A DNA stretch of 64,000 nucleotides, from the NCBI RefSeq assembly GCF_018917935.1, contig NZ_JAHLPN010000008.1, positions 56,436 to 120,435 of the forward strand, given 5' to 3'. The notes beneath the pieces are model-generated. The model saw only the letters and a list, made by a program, of their open reading frames with translations, was not told the origin of the DNA and searched no databases. How positions within the stretch are numbered: the first letter of the stretch is position 1; every line of letters starts with the position of its first letter. Below are positions 17,218 to 26,467 of this stretch, piece by piece. A program made the position numbers and the translations under genes. The DNA is from Kineothrix sp. MSJ-39. Its GTDB lineage: Bacteria > Bacillota > Clostridia > Lachnospirales > Lachnospiraceae.

Positions 17218-18541
17218 AAAAGAGAGAAACTTACGAAGTCTGGATATGCGTCGTACCTTACTGGTAACGCTTCCTTTTGCCGGAGCACTGGCATTCTGGC
17301 AGGCATATGACGGTATTATTCCGCTGATCCTGCGTGATACCTTTCATCTGGGAGATACACTTGCCGGGGCTGTTATGGCACTTGATAATGTGTGTGCCCT
17401 GTTTTTGCTTCCGTTTTTTGGCAGTATCAGTGACCGCTGTCACAGCCGTCTGGGGCGACGTACACCGTTTATTCTGGTCGGATCACTGCTTGCAGCATTG
17501 TTAATACCACTTCTGGCTGTTGCGGATCAGATGCAGAGCCTGCCATTTTTCTTTACGGTTCTGTGCTTGCTTCTGGTGGTACTTTCCAGCTACAGAAGTC
17601 CTTGTGTGGCACTGATGCCTGATGTAACACCGCGTCCGATCCGTGCAAAAGCGGATGCGTTCAATTCCCTGATGGCAGCAGCTTCCGGTGTTGTGATCCT
17701 GATCAGTATTTCCCTTGCGGTTCCGGATGTGGAACATCCCAATTATATGCCGGTTTTCCTGATCATATCAGCTATCATTGTCCTTTGTACCGTCCTGTTT
17801 GCGGTATTCTTCCGGGAAAAGCAGGCGGTGGAAAAGATGCATGCGGAAAGTCTTGCCATGGGGATTTCCGAAGCAGATATGGATGCAAGTGATGAAGGCG
17901 GAAAGGAAAAGGAGACAGATGCAGTTGTCCGCAGGTCACTTCTGGGTATTTTGCTTTGCGTATTCTTCTACTTTATGGCATCCAATGCAGTTACCTCTGC
18001 CTTCAGTAAATATGCCAGTCAGGTATGGGGTGCAGGCGGTGGAAGCTTTGCGAATTTCCAGCTTGTTGCGACAATGGTAACTTTGATCTCCTATATGCCT
18101 ATGGCAAACATTTCCTGCAGGATTGGCAGAAAACTCACTACCTATATCGGAATCGGGCTGATGTGCCTGGGCGGATTCTGTATTTTTATGACACCGGGGT
18201 ATAGTCCGCTGATCTATGTATTTGTTTCGATATCCGGTGTTGGTATGGGAACTGTTGCTACCACAATCTATCCGATGATCATGGAGGTTGCCAGCGAGAA
18301 AACGACCGGTCGTTATACCGGATACTATTATACAGCCAGTATGTCAGCACAGATCATTACACCGATCCTTTCCGGTGCGGTTATGGAATTTATCGGTTAT
18401 CGTTATCTGTATCTGTATGCGATCGTCTGTGCACTGCTCGCAGCATTGCCGCTTGCAATGGTACAGAAGGGCAATACCATTTTATTAAAGGATCTGGAAC
18501 TGGATCATTCCGCAGGAGAATTATTAGAGGCAGGTAACTAA
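17210..18541 (+). CDS. MFS transporter, SLC45/GPH-like
   Basis: The 443-residue protein has about 12 membrane segments and the MFS loop motif ISDRCHSRLGRR near residue 70. Its N-terminal half resembles sugar/cation symporters of the SLC45 and GPH types. I chose the ATG at 17210 because GAGGAG lies ten bases upstream; an in-frame ATG at 17192 sits just before that site. It overlaps the phosphoesterase by eight bases. The substrate is unknown; a phosphorylated or sugar compound is a guess from the neighbour. Confidence 0.82.
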   Translation: MRKKERNLRSLDMRRTLLVTLPFAGALAFWQAYDGIIPLILRDTFHLGDTLAGAVMALDNVCALFLLPFFGSISDRCHSRLGRRTPFILVGSLLAALLIPLLAVADQMQSLPFFFTVLCLLLVVLSSYRSPCVALMPDVTPRPIRAKADAFNSLMAAASGVVILISISLAVPDVEHPNYMPVFLIISAIIVLCTVLFAVFFREKQAVEKMHAESLAMGISEADMDASDEGGKEKETDAVVRRSLLGILLCVFFYFMASNAVTSAFSKYASQVWGAGGGSFANFQLVATMVTLISYMPMANISCRIGRKLTTYIGIGLMCLGGFCIFMTPGYSPLIYVFVSISGVGMGTVATTIYPMIMEVASEKTTGRYTGYYYTASMSAQIITPILSGAVMEFIGYRYLYLYAIVCALLAALPLAMVQKGNTILLKDLELDHSAGELLEAGN

Positions 18542-18624
18542 CAGTTCTGCCACGGTTTTTGAGAATATTCCATCAATAACACATGTTGTATGGTCATATG
18601 ATGTATGCTGCATCGAAGCAAAAG

Positions 18625-18661
18625 GATCGCCGATTGAAAAATCATTGGCGGTCTTTTTTTT
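18625..18661 (+). terminator. Terminator after the MFS gene
   Basis: GATCGCC pairs with GGCGGTC (one wobble), with ATTGA/TCAT partly pairing inside, followed by a run of eight T. Confidence 0.85.
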
Positions 18662-18680
18662 GATTTGCACTGCTGCGATA

Positions 18681-18709
18681 TTGACGGTACAATGGATTGT
18701 TGATAAGAT
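18681..18709 (+). promoter_or_regulatory. Promoter of the hybrid kinase gene
   Basis: TTGACG (18681) and TAAGAT (18704) are separated by 17 bp, close to the sigma-A consensus, about 40 bp before the kinase start. Confidence 0.6.
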
Positions 18710-18748
18710 AAAATATAGCAATTTAACGGGATTTACAGGGATAAGAAA

Positions 18749-20926
18749 TTGAAAGAAAAAGACAGAAAACGAAAAGTAATTCTACTCGTTTGTAACATTT
18801 TTCTGATCGTTACGACAATAGCAGCCACATGGGCCTATTCCAGCCATATGGATCAGGTGCAGAAGGAAGCAAAGACGGCAGAATTTGTCAGAACAATTGA
18901 AACAATGAAGCAGGTTTCCCGTAATTATCTGGACAGCGAAAGAGGATATGCGAAAAACTGGGCTTCCTATATAACAGAGCATCATATGACTATGGAGGAT
19001 GCTCTTGATTTTTTGCGGGAAATTAATACAAATAAAGACCGGTATGTACATATTGTGGATATGGATACCTATGAAGCGTACTCTGCTTTTTATCCAAAGG
19101 GCGAAGAAAAGATCGATACTTATGTGCAGTATAAAGAAAAAAATATAGAAGCGGATGTACCGTTTGGCGAGATCATGGAAAGCATGTTCAATGAAACGGA
19201 TGAAGATTTCACTGTGCTTGGAAAGTACCGCCTGCAGGAGACACATGCAATGGCTGTCGGGATTGGAGCCAGAGTAACACTCGCCACAGAGGCCGGCGAA
19301 AAGGCATATCTGCTGCTGCGTATTATTCCGACGGATAATCTGAAAAAAACATGGGTATTTCCGACGGATTATGCTTCTGCAGAAGTAGGCATCATTACCA
19401 ACACAGGAGATTATGTGATCCAGTCAGCTTCCATGAAATCACAGAATTTCCGGGAATATATCCGTGGTTATAATTTTCAGGATGATTATACCAAAGTGGA
19501 AGAACTGAAAAAGAAGCTGCAGACAACTGACAACGGACTTTTGGAATATAAAAATTTCAGAGGAACAGACTGCCTGTGGTACTATTCTTCTTTTGGAGAA
19601 AATTCTGCGCTTGATATTCTTGGTATGGTGAGCACGGAACAACTGAAAACGACGCTGGATGCATGGTATATTATAGGAATCGTTTGTGGGATATTGATCA
19701 TTCTGGCAGTGATAGACGGTGTATATCTGATCAGTATGAACCGCAGATTACGGGAAGCTGCCAAAGCATCAGAACAGGCAAGCAAAGCCAAAACACAGTT
19801 TTTGTCAGCCATGTCCCACGACATCCGGACGCCGCTCAATGCGGTTCTTGGTATGATGACGATCGCGGAGAAAAAGGCGGATGATCCGGAAGCAGTCAGG
19901 GAATGTATGGATAAAGGAAAACATGCGGGTAGACAGCTCCTGACGCTGATCAATGACGTTCTGGATATTTCCAAGATCGAAAGCGGTATGGTAACACTGA
20001 ATGAAGAACAGGTTTCTCTGGATGAAATGATACATGATCTGACGGAAATGATCCTGCCTGTCATGGAGCAGAAGGAAATCCGGTTTGCAAGTGATTTCAG
20101 CCGTCTGCCCGATAAATACATCCGTGCAGATAAAATGCGGCTGAGCCAGATCTACATGAATCTGTTGACAAATGCTGTAAAATATACGGAAAAAGGCGGT
20201 CAGATCAGACTGCAGCTTTATGAAGAGGCATTACCGGAACGCGTAGGATATACAAGACTTGTATTTTGTGTAGAGGATACGGGAATCGGAATGACAGAAG
20301 AATTCCAGACACAGATGTACAGTACCTTTACACGGGAAGTGAAAACGCAGGTAAACACCACACAGGGAAGCGGACTGGGACTTTCCATCGTAAAACAGAT
20401 GGTGGAACTGATGAATGGTGAGATCACTTGTGAAAGTGCACCGGGAAAAGGAACAACATTTACTGTGACGGTAGATTTCCCTGTGCTGGAAGGCTGCAAA
20501 AAAGACAGCGAAGAGCAGATCGCGCCAGAAGCAGTGGAAAATATGCATCTGCTTGTTGCGGAGGATAATGAGCTGAACTGGGAAATTGCCTGTGAAATGC
20601 TTGCAGGACAGGGCGTTACATGTGATCGCGCGGAAAATGGCAGGGAATGTATTGATATGCTGCTGAAAGCACCGGCGGGAACCTATCAGGCGATTCTGAT
20701 GGATATCCAGATGCCTGTGATGAATGGGTATGAAGCGGCCAGAAAGATCCGCCGGCTTTCGGATGAAAAGAAGCGAAATACGATCATAATTGCCATGACT
20801 GCCGACGCTTTTGCAGAAGATGTACAGGCATGTACAGATGCTGGTATGAATGGACATATTGCCAAACCGATCGATATGAAAAAACTGATCGCATATCTGA
20901 CCAGAATCAAAAGAGGACAATTGTAA
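18749..20926 (+). CDS. Hybrid sensor histidine kinase with receiver domain
   Basis: The 725-residue protein has membrane segments at about residues 10-32 and 305-330 enclosing a large extracytoplasmic sensor. The phosphoacceptor domain follows with His357 in SHDIRTPL, then the ATPase domain (DTGIGM, GSGLGLSI) and a C-terminal receiver with Asp652 in LMDIQMP. The start is TTG; the next ATG is at residue 31 and would remove the first membrane segment. No separate DNA-binding regulator is nearby. It is followed after 34 bp by a solute-binding lipoprotein that may be its sensing partner. Confidence 0.88.
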   Translation: MKEKDRKRKVILLVCNIFLIVTTIAATWAYSSHMDQVQKEAKTAEFVRTIETMKQVSRNYLDSERGYAKNWASYITEHHMTMEDALDFLREINTNKDRYVHIVDMDTYEAYSAFYPKGEEKIDTYVQYKEKNIEADVPFGEIMESMFNETDEDFTVLGKYRLQETHAMAVGIGARVTLATEAGEKAYLLLRIIPTDNLKKTWVFPTDYASAEVGIITNTGDYVIQSASMKSQNFREYIRGYNFQDDYTKVEELKKKLQTTDNGLLEYKNFRGTDCLWYYSSFGENSALDILGMVSTEQLKTTLDAWYIIGIVCGILIILAVIDGVYLISMNRRLREAAKASEQASKAKTQFLSAMSHDIRTPLNAVLGMMTIAEKKADDPEAVRECMDKGKHAGRQLLTLINDVLDISKIESGMVTLNEEQVSLDEMIHDLTEMILPVMEQKEIRFASDFSRLPDKYIRADKMRLSQIYMNLLTNAVKYTEKGGQIRLQLYEEALPERVGYTRLVFCVEDTGIGMTEEFQTQMYSTFTREVKTQVNTTQGSGLGLSIVKQMVELMNGEITCESAPGKGTTFTVTVDFPVLEGCKKDSEEQIAPEAVENMHLLVAEDNELNWEIACEMLAGQGVTCDRAENGRECIDMLLKAPAGTYQAILMDIQMPVMNGYEAARKIRRLSDEKKRNTIIIAMTADAFAEDVQACTDAGMNGHIAKPIDMKKLIAYLTRIKRGQL

Positions 20927-20960
20927 ACAGGCAGATATGCCAATATAGGAGGGATACCAT

Positions 20961-22244
20961 ATGAAGAAACATAGCAGAGTGGGAATATTTGTATGTATGG
21001 CAGCAAGTCTGCTGGTACTTTCAGGCTGTGGGAAAAAAGAAGAAAATGTATTTCAGCCGAGGCTGGATACAGAGAAGGATGTTACGTTATCCGTGGCCGG
21101 ATTTTTCGGGAATTTTGAAGCGCTTGACCAGGTGACCGCTGATTTTAACACATATTATCCAAATGCAGAGTTCAGTTATGAACAGATCAGTATGGAAGGC
21201 TATGATGAATATTTACAGGCTAATCCGGATGTCAGTATTCTGATGACTTCCGAGCAGGTCTTTCACAATTTCGGAGATCAGCTGACGGATGTTTATGCTG
21301 ATCTGTCAAAGGCAGATATCAATTTAAGTGATATAGACGAGAAGATGCTGAAACTGGAATATCACGATGGAAAGCTGACATCGATTCCGATCGGGCAGAA
21401 TATTTATGGAATCGTAGTCAATGAATCATTGCTGGAAAAGGAAGGGCTGCAGGTTCCGGGCACATATGATGAATTTCTGCATGCCCTTTCCGTATTAAAA
21501 GAAAAGGGGTATACGCCGATTCAGGGACCGGACAGCAAAGTGTATGCGGAACTGACACAGAGCATGCTGTTTGATCTGCTTCTGTCGGATGAAGCACTGT
21601 ATGAGGATCTGATGGCTGGCAGGGACAGCGCGGCGGAAAAACTTGCCCCGGTGATGGATAAACTGAAAACGATCATAGATAACGGTTATACAGATCTGGC
21701 ACTCAATCAGACCTACCCGCAAGATAATTATGACGAGGCGATCCTGAAGTTTTTTGAGGGTGATGTTCCGTTCTGGGTATGCAATACGGAAAAAGTCAGT
21801 GGAATGAAGAAGAGAGAGTCAAAATCAGAAGCTTTTACAGCGTCTCCGTTTACATATACTTTTATTTATGCACCGCTTGGCGAAAAAGGAGCGTATGCTT
21901 ACAGGGAGCCATGGTACGGAATGGCAGTCAATCAAAACAGTGCGGAATATGATTATGCAGTTGAATTTATCAGATTTCTGACGACAAGGGATGAGATCAA
22001 TGAAATGGCGGACATTAAAGGGGTTCCGTCTGTCGCTGCATCTGAAAACGGCGTGGAAATTTACCGGAATGTGATGAATCCGGAAAAAGTGGAAAAAGAA
22101 TGTGTAAATGAAGGTAAGATCACGGCTGATCTGGTCACAAACTGGTATACTTGTGTCAATGGATATGCAACCGGAAAATATGCAGACACAGATACCGCTT
22201 TGCAGGACTTTGTAAAGTCCTGCGGCGGTCAGAAAGCAGAGTAG
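20961..22244 (+). CDS. Extracellular solute-binding lipoprotein (family 1)
   Basis: The 427-residue protein has a lipoprotein signal with lipobox LSGC (Cys near residue 23) and the two-lobed fold of sugar-binding ABC receptors, including the segment PIGQNIYGIVVNESLLEKEG. AGGAGG precedes the start. No ABC permease or ATPase gene lies nearby. Its placement directly after a hybrid kinase suggests ligand presentation to the sensor rather than transport; this is inference. It converges on the antiporter gene with one base between. Confidence 0.85.
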   Translation: MKKHSRVGIFVCMAASLLVLSGCGKKEENVFQPRLDTEKDVTLSVAGFFGNFEALDQVTADFNTYYPNAEFSYEQISMEGYDEYLQANPDVSILMTSEQVFHNFGDQLTDVYADLSKADINLSDIDEKMLKLEYHDGKLTSIPIGQNIYGIVVNESLLEKEGLQVPGTYDEFLHALSVLKEKGYTPIQGPDSKVYAELTQSMLFDLLLSDEALYEDLMAGRDSAAEKLAPVMDKLKTIIDNGYTDLALNQTYPQDNYDEAILKFFEGDVPFWVCNTEKVSGMKKRESKSEAFTASPFTYTFIYAPLGEKGAYAYREPWYGMAVNQNSAEYDYAVEFIRFLTTRDEINEMADIKGVPSVAASENGVEIYRNVMNPEKVEKECVNEGKITADLVTNWYTCVNGYATGKYADTDTALQDFVKSCGGQKAE

Positions 22245-22245
22245 A

Positions 22246-23163
22246 TCATCGCACGAGCAGATATCCCGTATAAGCGATATATAAAAGGATACACACTGCG
22301 CCTTCCCATCTGCACATGGATTTTTTGCTGCGGGCAAAGATGTACAGCAGAATGGCACTGAACAGGAGCAGAATGCAGTCGATCACAGATTCGGGCAGGA
22401 CAGCAAGTGGTGTGATCGCTGCGGAAATGCCCAGAATAAACAGAATATTGAAAATATTCGATCCGATCGCATTGCCGAGTGCAAGACCGCTGTCCCCCTT
22501 TCTGGTGGCGACGATAGAAGTGACAAGCTCGGGCAGGGAAGTGCCGATCGCAATGATCGTCAGACCGATGAAATTCTGGCTGACGCCGAAGCTTTCCGCA
22601 ATGATGCAGGCATTATCCACGACGAGATTTCCGCCTGCGATAACCGCGATCAGACCACCGGCAATATACAGAAGACTTTTTGGCAGGGATAACACCCTGC
22701 CATTTTCTTCGCCCTGTCTGTTTTTCAGGGCAGATACGACCATGCTGATCAGATAAGCTGCCATACCAATCAGGAGCAGGATCCCTTCCAGGCGGCTGAG
22801 CGTTCCGTTTACAAGCATGATACACAGAAGAAAAGTGATCAGGATATTCAGAGGAAGATCACGCTTTAAAATGTCTTTGTTGGTAGAAAAAGCGCACATA
22901 AAGGCGCACACGCCGACAACGACCAGACCGTTAAAAATATTGGATCCGATGACATTGCTGAGGGCGATCTCATTGCTTCCGCTCAGCGCTGCACTCATGC
23001 TGACGGAGGCTTCCGGTGCACTGGTTCCCATGGCAACGATCGTCAGTCCGATGATCACGCTTGGGACACGCAGAAGCCGGGCGAGGGAAGAACTGCCATC
23101 CACGAAGAAATCCGCTCCCTTGATCAGGAGCACAAAACCTACAACTAACCATACATATTCCAT
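22246..23163 (-). CDS. Calcium/sodium antiporter family (CaCA, YrbG-like)
   Basis: The 305-residue membrane protein has two alpha repeats typical of cation/Ca exchangers: GTSAPE with SNVIGSNIFN near residue 50-75, and GTSLPE with GNAIGSNIFN near residue 205-235. There are about ten membrane segments. The family is usually annotated as Ca/Na exchange. A manganese-type riboswitch precedes it here, which makes Mn(II) export a plausible role. AAAGGATGG lies before the ATG. Confidence 0.9.
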   Translation of the reverse strand: MEYVWLVVGFVLLIKGADFFVDGSSSLARLLRVPSVIIGLTIVAMGTSAPEASVSMSAALSGSNEIALSNVIGSNIFNGLVVVGVCAFMCAFSTNKDILKRDLPLNILITFLLCIMLVNGTLSRLEGILLLIGMAAYLISMVVSALKNRQGEENGRVLSLPKSLLYIAGGLIAVIAGGNLVVDNACIIAESFGVSQNFIGLTIIAIGTSLPELVTSIVATRKGDSGLALGNAIGSNIFNILFILGISAAITPLAVLPESVIDCILLLFSAILLYIFARSKKSMCRWEGAVCILLYIAYTGYLLVR

Positions 23164-23190
23164 AATTCCATCCTTTCCGCGACAAAAGCA

Positions 23191-23320
23191 TAAAAAACGA
23201 GACTTTTATCGCATACAAAATAGTCGATAAAAGTCTCGTTACTTACCCACAATAACCGGCCTTTCGGCGTGATGACGATCATTATGACATCAGCAGATGC
23301 AAACTACTCCCTTTTATAGT
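23191..23320 (-). promoter_or_regulatory. Predicted yybP-ykoY (manganese) riboswitch with terminator
   Basis: Read on the minus strand, the leader starts with AAAAGGGAGTAG, the hallmark of the yybP-ykoY class. It continues with CGTCATCACGCCGAAAGG followed by CCGG, and closes with ACGAGACTTTTAT, which pairs with the first segment to form P1. That closing strand is also the 5' arm of a 16-bp perfect terminator (23225-23240 with 23196-23211) ending in a U-run. Aptamer folding would therefore block the terminator, an ON switch as known for Mn(II) riboswitches. The class assignment is from memory of the consensus, not from a covariance search. Confidence 0.8.
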
Positions 23321-23324
23321 AAAT

Positions 23325-23353
23325 ATCCTATGGCAGGAGTATCAGGAAGTCAA
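23325..23353 (-). promoter_or_regulatory. Promoter of the riboswitch-antiporter transcript
   Basis: On the minus strand TTGACT (23353-23348) and TAGGAT (23330-23325) are spaced by 17 bp. Transcription would begin just before the aptamer. Confidence 0.6.
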
Positions 23354-23392
23354 CCACAAGCCGGCAAAGAACCGGTAAAGGTTTGGCAGGTC

Positions 23393-23518
23393 TTATTTGT
23401 TATCCGGTAACATTTTATCGGTGATCAGGGATAAGCCCTTTCCGATCAAAATACATGCAACTGCCAAAGCTACCGTAATGCCTGCACAAAGTAATACACC
23501 TGTTAATCCTGTTCCCAT
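23393..23518 (-). CDS. Small membrane protein, 41 residues
   Basis: A short frame begins MGTGLTGVLLCAGITV and has one hydrophobic helix through residue 25, then a charged tail ending LPDNK. AAGGAGATT lies upstream at suitable distance. It sits 37 bp downstream of the 144-residue hypothetical gene on the same strand, so they may be co-transcribed. I do not recognise it. Conservation would be the test. Confidence 0.6.
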   Translation of the reverse strand: MGTGLTGVLLCAGITVALAVACILIGKGLSLITDKMLPDNK

Positions 23519-23555
23519 TTTTAATAATCTCCTTTATTCTCTTTATTTTGGTATG

Positions 23556-23990
23556 TTAGATTTGAGAGTAAAGGAGTTTGTTTTTCTGCCCGTCCTGATC
23601 ATGAATATAGCGGATGATAAACTGACGGCTGCACAGAAATGCCGCTGCCAGATAAAAGAGCATGAGCGTCATCAGGATGCAGAATGCACCATAGACTGTT
23701 GCTTCATGACAGGTAAGATCGGCTTTGGTATTGGTAAGACGTCTTACCGTAGAGCGGTTTAAAACGACCGCATGACTTGCATAAAAGGTTTCTTCCGCGT
23801 TGATGAAATCCGGAATGATCCCCGTATCTTCTTCCAGAACACAGGGAACAGAAGCGGCCTGTGTATAACCAAGATAGGGCACTTCATCCGCAGAAGGCAT
23901 TTCGGGATTTTTGTCCAGAACAGAAAGAAGGAGCAGAACAAGAAGAAGCAGGCAGGCAGTTCTGCCACGTCTGTAAGATACCTGTTTCAT
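23556..23990 (-). CDS. Hypothetical protein with two membrane segments
   Basis: The 144-residue protein has an N-terminal hydrophobic segment (about residues 12-25), an extracytoplasmic stretch of roughly 70 residues, and a second membrane segment (about 100-122) followed by a basic tail. AAAGGAGGAG precedes the ATG. I do not recognise the family. Confidence 0.65.
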   Translation of the reverse strand: MKQVSYRRGRTACLLLLVLLLLSVLDKNPEMPSADEVPYLGYTQAASVPCVLEEDTGIIPDFINAEETFYASHAVVLNRSTVRRLTNTKADLTCHEATVYGAFCILMTLMLFYLAAAFLCSRQFIIRYIHDQDGQKNKLLYSQI

Positions 23991-24176
23991 ATAGACTCCT
24001 CCTTTCGTGCATTTTATCCTGCTTCATTATATGCTCCTGTTTTTCTGATTTCAATAGGATTCCAGTTAAGATTACAGGGAAAAAATCCCGGCGCGATTGC
24101 AGATGGGAAAAGATTGAAAATACAGGTGGGACAAGTTACAATAAAGAAAGAATAAGAACGGACACGGAGGTGTTTT

Positions 24177-26399
24177 ATGAAGCAGGAACAGATACTTGCA
24201 CTACTGCAGGATATGTGGCTGACAGAAAAGATCGGACAGATGGTACAGATGGTCGGAATGCTCTATGATGCAAAGGAGCAGGGAATTGTAACCGGACCTA
24301 TGATGGCGGATATGAAGGTAACGGAGGAAGACCTGAAGATGGCAGGTTCCAGTCTCCTTTTATATGGCGGGGAAAAACTTGCCAGGATCCAGAAAAGCTA
24401 TATGGAAAATCAGCCGCATCATATTCCACAGATGTTTATGTATGATGTGATCCACGGCATGAAGACAATCTTTCCGGTTCCGCTTGCACAGGGAGCCAGC
24501 TTTGATCCGGCGCTTTCAAAGGAATGTGCATCTGTAGCTGCAAAGGAGGCTGCAGCCGGCGGAATCCACGTGGCATTTTCGCCGATGGTAGATCTGGTGC
24601 GTGATCCCAGATGGGGACGTGTGATGGAATCGACCGGGGAAGATCCGTATTTAAACGGACTGTTTGCGGAAGCCATGGTACAGGGACTGCAGGGAGACGA
24701 CATGAGCCGGGAAGGAAAGGTCTGTGCCTGTGTGAAGCATTTCGCGGGATACGGCGGTGCGATAGGCGGACGTGACTACAATACGGTAGAAGTATCTGAA
24801 AATTCCTTCCGCAATGAATATCTGCCTGCTTATGAAAAAGGGATCAAAGCAGGGGCCGGTATGGTGATGACATCATTTAATACGGTAAACGGTGTTCCGG
24901 CGACGATCAATCAGTGGCTGATGAAAAAAGTGCTCCGGGAAGAAATGGGATTTAATGGGGTATTGATCTCAGATTTTGCGGCTATTTATGAAACGATCGC
25001 GCATGGCTGCTCGGAGGATGCCAAAGACGCAGCGCATAAAGCAGCACTTGCGGGTGTGGATATTGATATGATGACAGAGTGCTACAGAAGTGAGCTGGTC
25101 AGACTGGTAGAAGACGGAACGATTCCGGAAGCACTGATCGATGAAAGTGTGCTCCGTATTCTGACACTCAAAAACAAGCTCGGGCTGTTTGAAGATCCTT
25201 ATCAGGGCATGGGCGCTGAAAAAGAAGCGCAGGTGCAGCTGACAGAGGCGAACAGAGCACTTGCCAGAAAGGCAGCAGCACAGACCTTTGTACTTCTGAA
25301 AAACGAAGGCGGACTGCTTCCGTTATCAACGGAAAAGAAAATTGCCTTTATCGGACCTTATACAGACAGCAAGTGCCTGATCAGTACATGGGCGATCTCC
25401 GGCGATGTAAAGGACTGTGTGACGATCCGTGAGGCGGCAGAAGAAGTATTTGACAGCACCAGAACCACATATGTGCAGGGAAGTGCTTTTATGCCACAGG
25501 GCTATGTATTTGAAGGATTTGATCAGGCAGGGAACGTGCTGCCTGTGGAATATACGGAAGCAGAAAGAGAGCAGATGCTGCGGGAAGCGATAGAAGCAGC
25601 AAAGCAGGCAGAGATCGTTGTAATGCCGATCGGAGAATATTATCTGCAGAGCGGCGAGGCAACAAGCCGGGGGGACATCCGGATTCCGGAGCCGCAGCTT
25701 GTGCTTTTGCGGGAGATCGCAAAGGTCAATGATAACATTGTGGTCGTGCTGTTTAACGGAAGACCGCTTGACCTGCGGGAAGTGCAGGAAAATGCGAAAG
25801 CAGTGCTGGAAGTATGGCTTCCGGGAACAGAAGGCGGTCATGCCATCGTAGACGTACTGACGGGAAAAGTAAATCCGGCGGGAAAACTGCCGATGAGTTT
25901 CCCTTACTGTGTAGGGCAGATTCCTGTTTACTATAATCATTTGGAAACGGGAAGACCGAATGATCCACAGAAAAAAGAACGGTATCTGTCAAAATATCTG
26001 GATATTCCCAACGAGCCGCTATATCCATTTGGATACGGGCTTTCCTATACAAGGTTTACAGTATCGGATGTTACCCTTTCTGCAGATAAACTGACAGAGG
26101 ACGGAGAGATAACAGCATCCGTATGCATACAAAATACGGGAGAACGGGAAGGCAGCGATGTACTGCAGCTTTATATCCGTGATGTGACAGCTTCTGTTGC
26201 CCGCCCTGTAAAAGAATTGAAAGGGATCGAAAAGGTCAGTCTGAAGCCGGGCGAGAAGAAAGAGATCAGCTTCCGAATCACCGAAGAAATGCTCCGGTTT
26301 GTGCGTTCGGACGGAAGCTATGGAAGCGAACCGGGTAAATTCCGTGTATGGATTTCGGACAGCAGTGATAGTGGCATGTATCAGGAGTTTTTCTTGTAA
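24177..26399 (+). CDS. Glycoside hydrolase family 3, beta-glucosidase type
   Basis: The 740-residue enzyme has the (beta/alpha)8 domain with KHFAGYG and nucleophile Asp266 in LISDFAA. The second alpha/beta domain and a C-terminal fibronectin type III-like domain (GYGLSYT onward) give the usual BglX-type order. No signal peptide is present, so it should act in the cytoplasm on imported beta-glucosides or similar oligosaccharides. CGGAGG lies before the start. Beta-xylosidase specificity cannot be excluded. Confidence 0.93.
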   Translation: MKQEQILALLQDMWLTEKIGQMVQMVGMLYDAKEQGIVTGPMMADMKVTEEDLKMAGSSLLLYGGEKLARIQKSYMENQPHHIPQMFMYDVIHGMKTIFPVPLAQGASFDPALSKECASVAAKEAAAGGIHVAFSPMVDLVRDPRWGRVMESTGEDPYLNGLFAEAMVQGLQGDDMSREGKVCACVKHFAGYGGAIGGRDYNTVEVSENSFRNEYLPAYEKGIKAGAGMVMTSFNTVNGVPATINQWLMKKVLREEMGFNGVLISDFAAIYETIAHGCSEDAKDAAHKAALAGVDIDMMTECYRSELVRLVEDGTIPEALIDESVLRILTLKNKLGLFEDPYQGMGAEKEAQVQLTEANRALARKAAAQTFVLLKNEGGLLPLSTEKKIAFIGPYTDSKCLISTWAISGDVKDCVTIREAAEEVFDSTRTTYVQGSAFMPQGYVFEGFDQAGNVLPVEYTEAEREQMLREAIEAAKQAEIVVMPIGEYYLQSGEATSRGDIRIPEPQLVLLREIAKVNDNIVVVLFNGRPLDLREVQENAKAVLEVWLPGTEGGHAIVDVLTGKVNPAGKLPMSFPYCVGQIPVYYNHLETGRPNDPQKKERYLSKYLDIPNEPLYPFGYGLSYTRFTVSDVTLSADKLTEDGEITASVCIQNTGEREGSDVLQLYIRDVTASVARPVKELKGIEKVSLKPGEKKEISFRITEEMLRFVRSDGSYGSEPGKFRVWISDSSDSGMYQEFFL

Positions 26400-26467
26400 T
26401 ATATTGCTGTCTTGTTTATAATAAAGAAGAATATGGAAATTAAATGACATGAGGAGGAAACTGATAA

